From an uncultured Bacilli bacterium (GTDB taxonomy: Bacteria; Bacillota_I; Bacilli_A; RF39; UBA660), in contig CAJUMA010000009.1 in assembly GCA_910587065.1 (NCBI GenBank), positions 1 through 46,429 of the forward strand: a stretch of 46,429 nt of DNA, given 5' to 3'. The notes below the pieces were generated by a model. The model was not told the origin of the DNA and made no database searches. It saw only the letters and a program-made list of their open reading frames with translations. The translations under genes were made by a program, and so were the position numbers. Shown piece after piece: positions 17,299 to 25,499 of the stretch; position 1 is the stretch's first letter; each line of letters begins with the position of its first letter.

Positions 17299-18890
17299 AT
17301 GTATAACACTTTAATAAAAACGCCAGAGTTTTACAAAGCAGGAATATATATAAGATTATCTGAAGCTGATGAAGGAAAGGCTTACGAATCTGATAGTGAG
17401 AGTGTCCTTAATCAAAGAAATATGCTAATGAACTTTGTAAAAGAAAAAGGTTTTATCTTTGTAGGAGAATATGTGGATGATGGCTATTCTGGAACTGACT
17501 TTGATAGACCAGGATTTGCTAGTATGATTGAAGATATCAAAAACAAAGTTATTAATCTTGTAATTGTTAAAGATTTATCAAGACTAGGTAGAGATCATAT
17601 TATGACTGGTTATTATGTAGAAACATTCTTTCCTGAAAATGGGATAAGATTTATTTCAATGCAAGAAGGTTATGATAATGCGGTTAATCAAGCTAGTAAT
17701 GATTCTTCAACTTTTATATTTGCTTGTAATGACTATTATAGTAAACAAAACTCAGTTAAAATTAGAAATGTCTTAAATGATAAAAGAAGAAATGGTAAGT
17801 TTATTGGTAGTATGCCAAGTTATGGCTATTTAAGAGATCCAGAAGATAAAGGACATTTAATACCCGACCCAGAGTATGCACCTATTGTTAAAAAGATATT
17901 TGATATGGCATATGAAGGAAAAGGCTTATCTGGAATAGCAACTTATTTAAATGATAATAAGATTAAAACTCCAAGTAGCCTAAAAAGAAAGAATCCTCAT
18001 GCAAGAAATAAATATAACCCTATATGGACTGTATCATCAGTTAAAAAGATTCTTAAGAATCAAATGTATGTTGGTGATATGGTTCAAAGTGTTCAAACTA
18101 AAGTATCTTATAAATCAAAAAAGAAAAAAACACTTCCAAAAGGCAATTGGGGATATTGTTAAAAAATACTCATGAACCAATTGTGGATAGAATTATATTT
18201 GAGAAAGTTCAAAATAATGTTAAAAGGACGAATATTACTAACATTACTAAAAGAGAAAAAAGACTATTTGAAAATCTATTGTATTTTAAAGAATGTGGAA
18301 ATGCTTTAACCATAACCTATAGAAAAAATCATAATTATTGGACTATAAATTGTAATAGGTATTCAAGAGATCCTAAAAGGAGAATGTGTGAGCCACATTT
18401 TATACCTTATGATAAGTTGGAATAAGCTTTATTAGATGCTATAAAAAGGACCTGCAAACAGTATTTAGAGCCTATTGATGTTTCTAGTATAGATAATGAG
18501 ATTAATAATAAAAATAGAAATAATATTAAGACTCAAGAAAAGATAAGTGAGTTAGAAACTAAAGAAAAAGAATATCTTAGGAAGCTAGATATGCTTTATG
18601 AGGATAAGTTTAAAGGTTTGGTATCAGATGAAATGTATAAGAGAATAGCAAATGAAACTGAAGTTTTACTAAGCAAGTTACGAAATGAGATTGACAAGTT
18701 GAAAGATGATACTAAGGTTATCAAAAATAAGACCGATGATTTAAAACAATATGAAGATAAAATAAAATCTTCAATTGATATTGAAAATCCTACAAGAGAA
18801 TTAATTCAAACTATAATAGAAAAGATAATTATAGATAAAGATAAAAACATTGAAATAATTTACAAATTTAGCATATTAAATAGCATTTAA
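17299..18890 (+). pseudogene. Large serine recombinase, broken by frameshift and nonsense codon
   Basis: A TnpX/Tn4451-like large serine recombinase in three pieces. 17299-18162 holds the catalytic domain (YIRLSEAD with the nucleophile Ser, DGYSGTDFDRPGF, VKDLSRLGRD) and most of the recombinase domain. Near 18150-18170 the frame is lost, and it resumes as KNTHEPIVDRIIFEKVQ in another frame to the degenerate zinc-ribbon part. A TAA at 18423-18425 (KLE-stop-ALLDAIKRT) then interrupts, before the coiled-coil and the final ENPTRELIQTIIEKI segment. The gene is dead unless both lesions are sequence errors. Its intact relative lies at 22656-24221. Confidence 0.85.
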
Positions 18891-18894
18891 GATT

Positions 18895-18914
18895 TTTGTT
18901 CCAAACGGAACAAA
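18895..18914. repeat. 8-bp perfect hairpin after the broken recombinase
   Basis: TTTGTTCC, loop AAAC, GGAACAAA. It sits right behind the recombinase end, where the intact element has its right junction. There is no T run, so it is more likely part of an attachment site than a terminator; this is inference. Confidence 0.35.
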
Positions 18915-18966
18915 GTCTACATAGAAATAGATAAAATACTTATACTTAGTTAGCAAGGTGGTAATC

Positions 18967-20172
18967 GTGAATAAATTTGATAGAGAATTAGAAGCTCTTA
19001 ACATATTCCATGAACATATGAGGGAAAATATTTTTTATACTCGACATGAATTAAAATTAGATAAAAAAATCAAAATTTCAAAAGTTTTTCCTATTTATAT
19101 TAAAAATCCTAATGAGTTTGAAATGGAATATATTATGGATAATAACTATAAAGAATTATATTCTTTTGTATCTATCTTTCCAAATTTACAATCGTTAAAA
19201 GATATTAATTATTGGTTTATAGATGATATTTATTGTGCATTTTCAGATGATATTTTCTATTTTCATCAATTATATGAAAAGTATTTAACATATAATGATG
19301 GAACAAAAATTCAGAAAGCAATAGAAAGAAATGATAAAAAATCATTTTGTGCTTATTTAAGTTCTTTATTAAATGAAAATTATATTTTGATTGAAGTTGA
19401 GAACTGGGAAAAAATTGATAGGTATATATGTAATTATTTTGGGTGTAATATAGATGAGATAATTGAATATGATTATCGAATATACTTTATTGAACAATTT
19501 GTTAACCTTTTTAATATACTAAATTTTGACTTAAGAGTATTTAGTGGAATAACTTTACTAGAAAATAAAAAATTAATTTATGGGAATATAATAAGAAATG
19601 AACAGTTTGATAGTGCATTAAATAAAATATTATCTAATGTTTTTTTAGTAGATTCTTTTGTACAAAATGAACATGATATTATGAATTTGTTTTTTATAAT
19701 TAGTAATTTTGAAAAAGATGGATATATTAGAGAACGAAAATATATTGTTGATATTGTCACCTGTTTAGAATCTATTCTAGTTAAGAAATTTAGTGATTCT
19801 AATAATAAAATAGAAGACCAGTTTAAATTTAAAGTTCAATTGTGTTGCAAAAGTGTAAATTATCATATACCAATTAACGAACTTAAAGAATTGTATAATT
19901 ATCGATCACTAATTGTTCATGGAAATTTTGATGATATTATTAGAAAAACAAATGAAATAACTTCAAAGAAATGGTATGTTGAATATGCTTTAAAACTTGA
20001 GGGAAATAATGACATAAAAACTTACGATAATAATCAAAAAGAAGATTTAATTTTTTGTAGATTATTTGAAATATTTAATATAATTTTTAAATTATATTGC
20101 ACCAAAAATAGTAGAATAAAACTTTTAAAAGAAAAAGTATTAAAAGCAGAAATAAATGAATTTATAATTTGA
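18967..20172 (+). CDS. HEPN-domain protein (ApeA-like), putative defence RNase
   Basis: A 401-residue protein. The C-terminal third (VTCLESILVKK, then LKELYNYRSLIVHGN near residue 305-320) matches the HEPN/ApeA-like plan and contains the RNase motif Rx4H (R-SLIV-H). The N-terminal 250 residues are unrecognised and may sense the trigger. HEPN proteins typically cleave RNA and halt growth on infection. A GTG at 18967 is chosen because AAGGTGG lies five bases upstream; the GTG at 18958 is inside that site. It is the last island gene and stops four bases before the right inverted repeat. No antitoxin-like partner is adjacent. Confidence 0.6.
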   Translation: MNKFDRELEALNIFHEHMRENIFYTRHELKLDKKIKISKVFPIYIKNPNEFEMEYIMDNNYKELYSFVSIFPNLQSLKDINYWFIDDIYCAFSDDIFYFHQLYEKYLTYNDGTKIQKAIERNDKKSFCAYLSSLLNENYILIEVENWEKIDRYICNYFGCNIDEIIEYDYRIYFIEQFVNLFNILNFDLRVFSGITLLENKKLIYGNIIRNEQFDSALNKILSNVFLVDSFVQNEHDIMNLFFIISNFEKDGYIRERKYIVDIVTCLESILVKKFSDSNNKIEDQFKFKVQLCCKSVNYHIPINELKELYNYRSLIVHGNFDDIIRKTNEITSKKWYVEYALKLEGNNDIKTYDNNQKEDLIFCRLFEIFNIIFKLYCTKNSRIKLLKEKVLKAEINEFII

Positions 20173-20176
20173 ATAA

Positions 20177-20192
20177 TTACACAACGACTATC
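20177..20192 (-). repeat. Right copy of 16-bp inverted repeat
   Basis: TTACACAACGACTATC, the exact reverse complement of 8403-8418, four bases after the HEPN gene stop. Confidence 0.7.
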
Positions 20193-20226
20193 GCCAGGGG
20201 ATGAGGTTGTATAGTTTTGCTTGTTT

Positions 20227-20250
20227 AAAAAGAACCAAGAGTTCTTTTTT
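20227..20250 (+). terminator. Terminator ahead of the amidase gene
   Basis: AAAAAGAAC/GTTCTTTTT stem, loop CAAGA, ending in a T run. It either ends transcription from the left or acts as an attenuator for the amidase; the preceding GCCAGGGGATGAGG segment (20193-20206) is unusually G-rich and may pair with flanking bases. Confidence 0.65.
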
Positions 20251-20276
20251 TCATATACTATACTGAGGTGAAATAT

Positions 20277-21071
20277 ATGTCTTTGAAAGTGATAATTGAC
20301 AGTGGTCATGGAGGTTCTGATCCAGGAGCTTCAGGTAATGGTATAATAGAAAAAAATATGACATTAGATATAAGCAAAGAGATGTATAACGAATTTAAAA
20401 GACTAGGTATTCCTGTATATATGACAAGAGATACTGATGAATCTTTATCTCCTACAGAAAGAGTTAATCGAGTAAAAAGATTTATTAGTAGTGGTGATGA
20501 TGTAATTGTCATATCAAACCATATTAATGCTGGTGGCGGAGAAGGATCTGAAGTTATATATGCCTTACGTAATAATGAAAAACTAAGTCAAAATATTTTA
20601 AATGAACTTGCAGGTTCAGGACAAAAGATAAGAAAGTATTATCAAAAACGTGGTACATCTAATCCTAACCTAGATTATTATTATATGTTAAGAGATACTA
20701 CTCCATATGAATCTGTTATAGTTGAATATGGTTTTTTGGATAATGCTAGAGATGCTGAGAAGCTAAAGAATAATTATAAAACATATGCTAAAGATGTAGT
20801 TGATGCAGTACTTGATTATAAGGGGATAATACCAGAGGATGAATATTATACAGTAAAAAAAGGTGATACACTTTATAGTATAGCTAGACGTTTTAATTTA
20901 ACAGTTGATAAGTTAAAAGATTTAAACAATTTAACTAATAGTTTTTTAAGTGTTGGTAAAAAACTTAAAGTAAAAGGTGAAAAAGAAGACATAAGTGAAT
21001 CTATTAGTAATGTATATACGGTCGTTCCAGGTGATACAGTTTTTATGGGGAATAATGAGTATTTACTATAG
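20277..21071 (+). pseudogene. N-acetylmuramoyl-L-alanine amidase, 5' part, interrupted in LysM
   Basis: An Amidase_3 domain cleaves the bond between muramic acid and L-alanine in peptidoglycan. Zinc and catalytic residues are present: His in DSGHGG, Glu in IIEKNM, His in ISNHINAG and Glu in IVEYGF. One complete LysM repeat follows (YYTVKKGDTLYSIARRFN) and a second is cut after VVPGDT at the insertion site (21037); only about 11 foreign residues follow before the stop. Its missing 3' part is at 24241-24490; joined, the protein would be 336 residues with three LysM repeats. GAGGTG lies six bases before the ATG. The truncated 264-residue product may keep catalysis but have weaker wall binding. 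No signal peptide is visible. Confidence 0.85.
21033..21037. repeat. Left junction of the second recombinase element
   Basis: GATAC, repeated directly at 24236-24240. A GA core is the crossover dinucleotide known for Tn4451/Tn5397-type large serine recombinases. The amidase reading frame breaks here. Confidence 0.55.
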
Positions 21072-21099
21072 ATAGCTATATTTGGGTTAGTCTAAAATA

Positions 21100-21128
21100 T
21101 TGCATGAAAACTAGATTTAGTATATAAT
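21100..21128 (+). promoter_or_regulatory. Promoter of the HAD gene in the element
   Basis: TTGCAT (21100-21105), 17-base spacer, TATAAT (21123-21128), 25 bases before the chosen ATG. Confidence 0.65.
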
Positions 21129-21152
21129 AATTATCTAGAAATGAGGCAAGTT

Positions 21153-21800
21153 ATGAGAAATTATCAAAAATATATATTTGATTTAGATTATACATTATTA
21201 ATTCCAGATTGGTCTAAAGAAGATGATTACTTTAGAAAAAATATACCTTTAGATGAACAAGAAGATTTTTTTAAACAAAAACAAGCCATATTAAATAAAT
21301 ATGAATTAGAATTTCCAAAGTATGATTTTAAAACATTAAGTGATTTTTTTAAAAATTATGGTTTTAATTTAAGTGAAGAGGTTATAAATGGCTGGATGGT
21401 CTATAATGGAGAAACTATAAAAGATGAAGTTGTTGATGGAGTTATAGACTTATTTAATTATTTAAAAGAGAATAATAAAGATATAGTAATTCTTACTAGT
21501 TGGTTTAGTGGAACTCAAATACCTAGGTTAAAAAGAACTGGTTTATATGATTATGTAGATCAAATTGTTGCAGGTGAAGATGCAATGAAACCAGATTTAG
21601 AATCATTTGAACTTGCAATTGGAGATACAAATAAAGAAGATTGTATCATGATAGGTGATAGTATTAAGAGTGATAAAATTGGTGCTCAAAATGCAGGAAT
21701 AGATAGTTATATAGTAGATAATGAACACAGTATAAGAGATTTATTACAAATAATTATAGATAATAAGAAAAGTGAGGATTATTTTGTAAAGAAAAAATAA
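21153..21800 (+). CDS. HAD-superfamily phosphatase
   Basis: A 215-residue HAD hydrolase of the 5'-nucleotidase/phosphoglycolate-phosphatase kind. Motif I is FDLDYTLL (nucleophile Asp and acid Asp), followed by a helical cap, motif II ILTSWFS, a Lys in MKPDLE and motif III IMIGDSIKSD. All catalytic residues are present, so it should be active on a small phosphorylated metabolite; the substrate is unknown. GAGG lies six bases before the ATG at 21153; an ATG at 21141 overlaps the ribosome site. It is cargo of the integrative element with its own promoter and terminator. Confidence 0.8.
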   Translation: MRNYQKYIFDLDYTLLIPDWSKEDDYFRKNIPLDEQEDFFKQKQAILNKYELEFPKYDFKTLSDFFKNYGFNLSEEVINGWMVYNGETIKDEVVDGVIDLFNYLKENNKDIVILTSWFSGTQIPRLKRTGLYDYVDQIVAGEDAMKPDLESFELAIGDTNKEDCIMIGDSIKSDKIGAQNAGIDSYIVDNEHSIRDLLQIIIDNKKSEDYFVKKK

Positions 21801-21843
21801 TTAGTTTCAAAAAACTTTTAAAAATAGATTATTAAAAATTAAT

Positions 21844-21887
21844 CATCCTATAAAATCTAACGGAAATTAGATATTAGGATGTTTTTT
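21844..21887 (+). terminator. Terminator after the HAD gene
   Basis: Two-part stem: CATCCTA/TAGGATG outside and ATCTAA/TTAGAT inside, then six T. Confidence 0.75.
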
Positions 21888-21911
21888 AGTGCTTAAAATT
21901 ATTGTTATTAT

Positions 21912-22040
21912 TAGGATTATCCCATATATCATCCTACAAAGTAGGATGAATTTCGTAAGTACGAAATAAGAATGGTGCATATGTGAATCCTTATTTTATA
22001 AAGGAAAGTAAGTGTCTATGCACCATCTTCTTATCCTGCT
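21912..22040. ncRNA. Cluster of three hairpins, possible small RNA
   Basis: Consecutive perfect stems: CATCCTAC/GTAGGATG (21930-21948), ATTTCGT/ACGAAAT (21950-21967) and a 10-bp stem ATGGTGCATA/TATGCACCAT (21972-22026) enclosing 35 bases. The motif AGGATG or CATCCT recurs from 21844 to 22078. No open frame of note lies here. It may be a non-coding RNA, a regulatory leader or a protein-binding array of the element; neither strand shows a convincing promoter. Confidence 0.4.
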
Positions 22041-22160
22041 ATTTCATAATTTGATTAATCATCAATGCATTTAGGATGATAGACAAAACTTTCTATACTA
22101 TATGACTTGACTCTTCTTTTTTGTGGAGGTAACATGCATCATGCAAAGGAGATGATGCGT

Positions 22161-22310
22161 ATGAGAAGATTTAATTTATATTTAACAGAGGAGTTATTTG
22201 AACGGATTAAATTACTTGCAAAATTTTATAATATTTCCATAACTAAATTAATGGTAGAACTACTAGAAATCGGATATATAGACATGATAGATACAAGAAA
22301 GAATAAATAA
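22161..22310 (+). CDS. Ribbon-helix-helix protein
   Basis: A 49-residue basic protein, MRRFNLYLTEELFERIKLLA and onward: a short strand followed by two helices, the plan of Arc/CopG-type DNA-binding proteins. GGAG at 22148-22151 gives a nine-base spacing to the ATG at 22161; ATGs at 22152 and 22155 are too close. It probably controls the element's recombinase or copy state. The 166 bases after it hold only very short frames and an imperfect hairpin near 22397-22416. Confidence 0.6.
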   Translation: MRRFNLYLTEELFERIKLLAKFYNISITKLMVELLEIGYIDMIDTRKNK

Positions 22311-22446
22311 ATTTATAAAAATGAAAAGGTTAGGTGATGAATATGAGTATAATGTTTTTTAAATTAATGGAGGTTTATGATAGTAAGTAATATTGTTAGG
22401 TATGTTACAGGCATACTAAATAATATTACTAAAACAAAAATTAAAG

Positions 22447-22480
22447 CCATAGAATTTATTGGAGGTATTAAACTCTATGG
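22447..22480 (+). promoter_or_regulatory. Hairpin around the ribosome site and start codon
   Basis: CCATAGA (22447-22453) pairs with TCTATGG (22474-22480); the loop holds TTGGAGGT and the stem hides the ATG at 22477. It could limit translation of the small protein and, through coupling, the recombinase. Confidence 0.45.
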
Positions 22481-22656
22481 TTAAATACAAAGTTAATTTA
22501 AAGTTTAAAGAAAGTGGAAAATCTTTAAATGAAACGATAACTGAAGTATTAAAAATAGAACTAAATAAAAAAATAAATGAGACTTGTAATATTTTAAAAA
22601 AGGAGCTAACATTAGAGTCTACTCATTATTCCCAAAGTGAAGGGAGTAGTAATTAA
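22477..22656 (+). CDS. Small protein coupled to the recombinase
   Basis: A 59-residue protein beginning MVKYKVNLKFKESGKSLNET, mostly helical after a short strand. Its stop overlaps the recombinase start (TAATG), a sign of coupled translation. The position and size match the small TnpW-like proteins found before large serine recombinases in Tn4451-type elements; the function is unproven. TTGGAGGT precedes the ATG; an upstream TTG at 22459 lies within that site. Confidence 0.55.
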   Translation: MVKYKVNLKFKESGKSLNETITEVLKIELNKKINETCNILKKELTLESTHYSQSEGSSN

Positions 22657-24221
22657 TGATTGGGAATAGTAGTTTTAAAGTTGGAATATATATAAGATTA
22701 TCTAGAGATGATGGAAACATTGAATCTGATAGTATTGTTAGTCAAAGAAGTTTACTTAATCAATATATCAAAGAGAATAATTATAATTTAATAGATGAGT
22801 ATGTTGATGATGGTTTTACTGGAACAAATTTTGAAAGACCATCATTTAAGAGAATGATTAAAGATATTGAATCTGGAAGAATTAATATGATTATTACTAA
22901 AGATATGTCTAGATTAGGTAGGGATTATATAGGTACTGGAGAACTAATAGAAAAGTATTTTCCAAATAATAATGTAAGATATATTGCTATCAATGATGGT
23001 ATTGATACATTTATAGATAACACTAATAATGATATAGCACCATTTAAAGCAATAATGAATGATATGTATGCTAAAGATATTTCTAAAAAAGTTAAAACAA
23101 GTTTGCATTCTAGAATGAAAGAAGGATTATATGTATCTGGTAGATGCCCTTTTGGATATATGAAAGATTCTGTTAATAGAAATCATTTAATAATAAATGA
23201 AGAACAAGCAGAGACAGTTAGGTTAATATTTGATTTAGCATTAAAAGGTAATACTTACCACTATATAGCACAGGAATTAACTAAAAGAAAAATTAAAACA
23301 CCAGCATCTTATTACAATTATGTTTGGAATACTAAGTGCATAAATACCAACTGTATATCACAAGAATATGGTGTATGGGTAGATACCACAATAAAATCAA
23401 TTTTAACTAATAAAATATATGTGGGAGATACAGTACAGGGTAAGACTAAAAAGATTAATTATAAACTTAAAAAGACAGTTAAAAATAATCCAAATGATTA
23501 TATAGTTGTTGAAAATACACATGAAGCAATAATAAATAGGGATACATTTAATTATGTACAAACTTTATTACCTAAAAACGTTAAAAGACCAGAGAAGAAA
23601 AGATTTTACCTACTAGATGGACTTTTATATTGTGGAGATTGCAAACATCGTATAACAATTAGGTATCAAACTAAAACTGGAAGAAGTTATACAACCTGTG
23701 ATTATTATAGAACTTACTCAAAATATCATATTTGCACAACTCATTCAAACAATTATGAAACACTAGAAAAAGTTATTTTAGAAGAAATTAGAAGTGTTTG
23801 TAATAAGTATTTAGATAGAAATAAAGTAAAAGATTCTATTGGTAATATCGAGTTCGAAGATAATGCTTTAAAGATTAAAAAACAAATTGAGAGTTTAGAA
23901 ATAGCAAATAATAAATTAATCAATAATTTAGATAAGAACTATATTAATATGTTAAAAGGTATTATTGATGAAGAACAATACATAAGAATAAGTGAAAATC
24001 TAAAGCAAGAAATAGCAAATAATAAGTCAATTATTGATAATCTTAAAAATGAGAATAGTGAATCTAAAAAACAAGACAAAAAACAAATAGAAAAATATAT
24101 TAATGAATTTTTATCTTTAGATAATCCAACTAGAGAATTAATAATAAATTTGGTTGAAAAGATTTATATCTATCAAGATAAAACGATAGATATTATATTT
24201 ACATTTAAAAATGTTACATAA
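22656..24221 (+). CDS. Large serine recombinase (TnpX/TndX type), intact
   Basis: A 521-residue site-specific recombinase. The resolvase domain has YIRLSRDD with the nucleophile Ser, VDDGFTGTNFERPSF and ITKDMSRLGRDYIG. The recombinase domain (GYMKDSVNRNHLIINEEQAE onward), a zinc ribbon with paired Cys (LYCGDCKHRIT, then CDYYR and CTTH) and a long coiled coil follow. It ends in NPTRELIINLVEKIYIY. It should excise and integrate the element through GA-core sites. Its stop lies 15 bases before the right junction, the usual position in this family. All domains are complete, unlike the related broken gene at 17299. Confidence 0.92.
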   Translation: MIGNSSFKVGIYIRLSRDDGNIESDSIVSQRSLLNQYIKENNYNLIDEYVDDGFTGTNFERPSFKRMIKDIESGRINMIITKDMSRLGRDYIGTGELIEKYFPNNNVRYIAINDGIDTFIDNTNNDIAPFKAIMNDMYAKDISKKVKTSLHSRMKEGLYVSGRCPFGYMKDSVNRNHLIINEEQAETVRLIFDLALKGNTYHYIAQELTKRKIKTPASYYNYVWNTKCINTNCISQEYGVWVDTTIKSILTNKIYVGDTVQGKTKKINYKLKKTVKNNPNDYIVVENTHEAIINRDTFNYVQTLLPKNVKRPEKKRFYLLDGLLYCGDCKHRITIRYQTKTGRSYTTCDYYRTYSKYHICTTHSNNYETLEKVILEEIRSVCNKYLDRNKVKDSIGNIEFEDNALKIKKQIESLEIANNKLINNLDKNYINMLKGIIDEEQYIRISENLKQEIANNKSIIDNLKNENSESKKQDKKQIEKYINEFLSLDNPTRELIINLVEKIYIYQDKTIDIIFTFKNVT

Positions 24222-24235
24222 AAAGTGTATCTGGG

Positions 24236-24240
24236 GATAC
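24236..24240. repeat. Right junction of the second recombinase element
   Basis: GATAC, the direct repeat of 21033-21037. Amidase coding sequence resumes at the next base. Confidence 0.55.
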
Positions 24241-24490
24241 TTTATATAGTATAGCTAAAAAACATAATACAACAGTTAATAATTTAAAAGCATTAAATAA
24301 TATTAGTTCTAATATGTTAAGTGTTGGACAGAAGTTAGTTGTTCCATCATACAATACTTATGTAGTAGTTCCTGGAGATACCTTATATGGTATTGCTAAA
24401 AAGTTTAACACCACTGTTGATAACTTAAAAGATTTAAACAATTTATCTAGCAATCTATTATTTGTCAATCAAGAATTATTAGTTCCATAA
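24241..24490 (+). pseudogene. Amidase 3' part: LysM repeats cut off by insertion
   Basis: Read in the phase left by 21037, this encodes LYSIAKKHNTTVNNLKALNN and onward, then a full LysM repeat (YVVVPGDTLYGIAKKFNTTV) and a proper C-terminus ELLVP before TAA. It has no start codon or ribosome site of its own. It is the displaced tail of the amidase gene at 20277. Confidence 0.85.
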
Positions 24491-24519
24491 GAAGATTACT
24501 TTTGTAGTTTTCTTTTTTT
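24491..24519 (+). terminator. Original amidase terminator
   Basis: GAAGATTAC/GTAGTTTTC stem with two wobble pairs, TTTT loop and T7, directly after the LysM stop. Confidence 0.7.
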
Positions 24520-24587
24520 ATTTTTTATATAATCATTGATATAAGAACATACGTTTGATACAATATAAACAACAAAGGAGACATCTT

Positions 24588-25439
24588 ATGAATCAAGATA
24601 AAATGCATTTAGTAAATAAAATATTTAACAATGAAACAATTAGAACAGTTTGGGACAAAGAACAAGAGAAATACTTTGTCAGTGTTGTAGACTTAGTTGG
24701 AGTTTTATCAGAAAGCGATAGACCAAGAAAATATTGGAGTGACTTAAAAAGCAAGTTAAAACAAGAGGGAAATGAAGTGTCCGAAAAAATCGGACAGTTG
24801 AAATTAAAGTCACAAGATGGTAAATATCGTTTAACAGATGTCTGTGATATTGAGGAAATGTTTAGAATTATAGAATCAATTCCTAGTAAAAATGCTGAGC
24901 CAATTAAACAATGGTTAGCAAAACTTGGTAGTGAAAGAATAGATGAAACATTTGATCCTTCATTAGCAGCTCAAAGAGCAATCGATTTATATAGAACTAA
25001 AGGTTATGATGAAGAATGGATTGCTAAACGTGTTAAAGGCGTTCAAGATAGGAAACAACTTACTGATGTATGGAAAGATGGAGGAATATCTGAGCAAAAA
25101 GAATATGCAATCTTAACAAATGAAATTTATAAAGAATGGTCTGGTATGTCAGCAAAAGAATATAAATCATTTAAAGGACTTAGGAAAGAGTCATTAAGAG
25201 ATAATATGACAGATGTTGAAGTGGCGCTTGCAGATTTGGGTGAAATTGCAACAAGAGAAATAGCCAAAAAGAAAACTCCTAAAGGTTTAAATGAAAATAT
25301 TGAGGTAGCAAGGCGAGGTGGAAAAATTGCTGGGAATGCAAGAAAAGATTTAGAAAAAGAAATAGGCGAAAGTGTAGTTACTAGTGATAATGCTTTAAAC
25401 TATGAATTTGTAGATACAAAAGAAATTGAAATGAAGTGA
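24588..25439 (+). CDS. BRO-N domain protein (antirepressor-like)
   Basis: A 283-residue protein. The N-terminal 100 residues (TIRTVWDKEQEKYFVSVVDLVGVLS, PRKYWSDLK, LTDVCDIEEMFRIIESIP) are a BRO-N domain, as in phage antirepressors and DinD-like proteins. The C-terminal part is helical and basic with no named domain; similar BRO-N proteins are frequent as single chromosomal genes in gut Bacillota. AAAGGAGA lies seven bases before the ATG at 24588. No other phage genes are adjacent, so it is not evidence of a prophage by itself. It probably binds DNA. Confidence 0.75.
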   Translation: MNQDKMHLVNKIFNNETIRTVWDKEQEKYFVSVVDLVGVLSESDRPRKYWSDLKSKLKQEGNEVSEKIGQLKLKSQDGKYRLTDVCDIEEMFRIIESIPSKNAEPIKQWLAKLGSERIDETFDPSLAAQRAIDLYRTKGYDEEWIAKRVKGVQDRKQLTDVWKDGGISEQKEYAILTNEIYKEWSGMSAKEYKSFKGLRKESLRDNMTDVEVALADLGEIATREIAKKKTPKGLNENIEVARRGGKIAGNARKDLEKEIGESVVTSDNALNYEFVDTKEIEMK

Positions 25440-25499
25440 TAAATTTATTTACAAATTATAAAAAATAATATACAATACCCAATAGAAATGAGTGATACA

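Larger units (their letters stand above)
8403..20192. mobile_element. Accessory (defence) island bounded by 16-bp inverted repeats
   Basis: An 11.8-kb block lies between GATAGTCGTTGTGTAA at 8403 and its exact reverse complement at 20177. It contains a 4-TM protein, an AbiEi/Fic/MazG operon, a nuclease-helicase/methyltransferase/DGQHR operon, a decayed recombinase element and a HEPN protein. The chromosome on the left ends with an ABC operon and on the right resumes with the leader of an amidase gene. No transposase is present, and I see no target duplication in the immediate flanks. The boundary is inferred from the repeats and gene content: the last island gene stops four bases before the right repeat. 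It could be a relic transposon or the product of recombinase action. Confidence 0.5.
21038..24240 (+). mobile_element. 3.2-kb integrative element with large serine recombinase
   Basis: This element sits inside the second LysM repeat of the amidase gene. It carries a HAD phosphatase, a structured intergenic stretch, a ribbon-helix-helix protein, a small coupled protein and the recombinase at its right end. Removing bases 21038-24240 restores an uninterrupted LysM (VVPGDT joined to LYSIAKK) in frame. The short direct repeat GATAC and lack of inverted termini fit a large serine recombinase. No conjugation or replication genes are present, so it is probably mobilised in trans or moves as a circle. 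Confidence 0.75.

Noticed and set aside
8403..20192. Classical IS or DDE transposon
   Set aside because: No transposase gene and no target-site duplication are visible at the 16-bp repeats, so only the repeats themselves are reported.
24588..25439. Prophage remnant around the BRO-N gene
   Set aside because: No other phage gene is nearby; the flanks are an amidase fragment and a lipoprotein, and BRO-N genes are often solitary.
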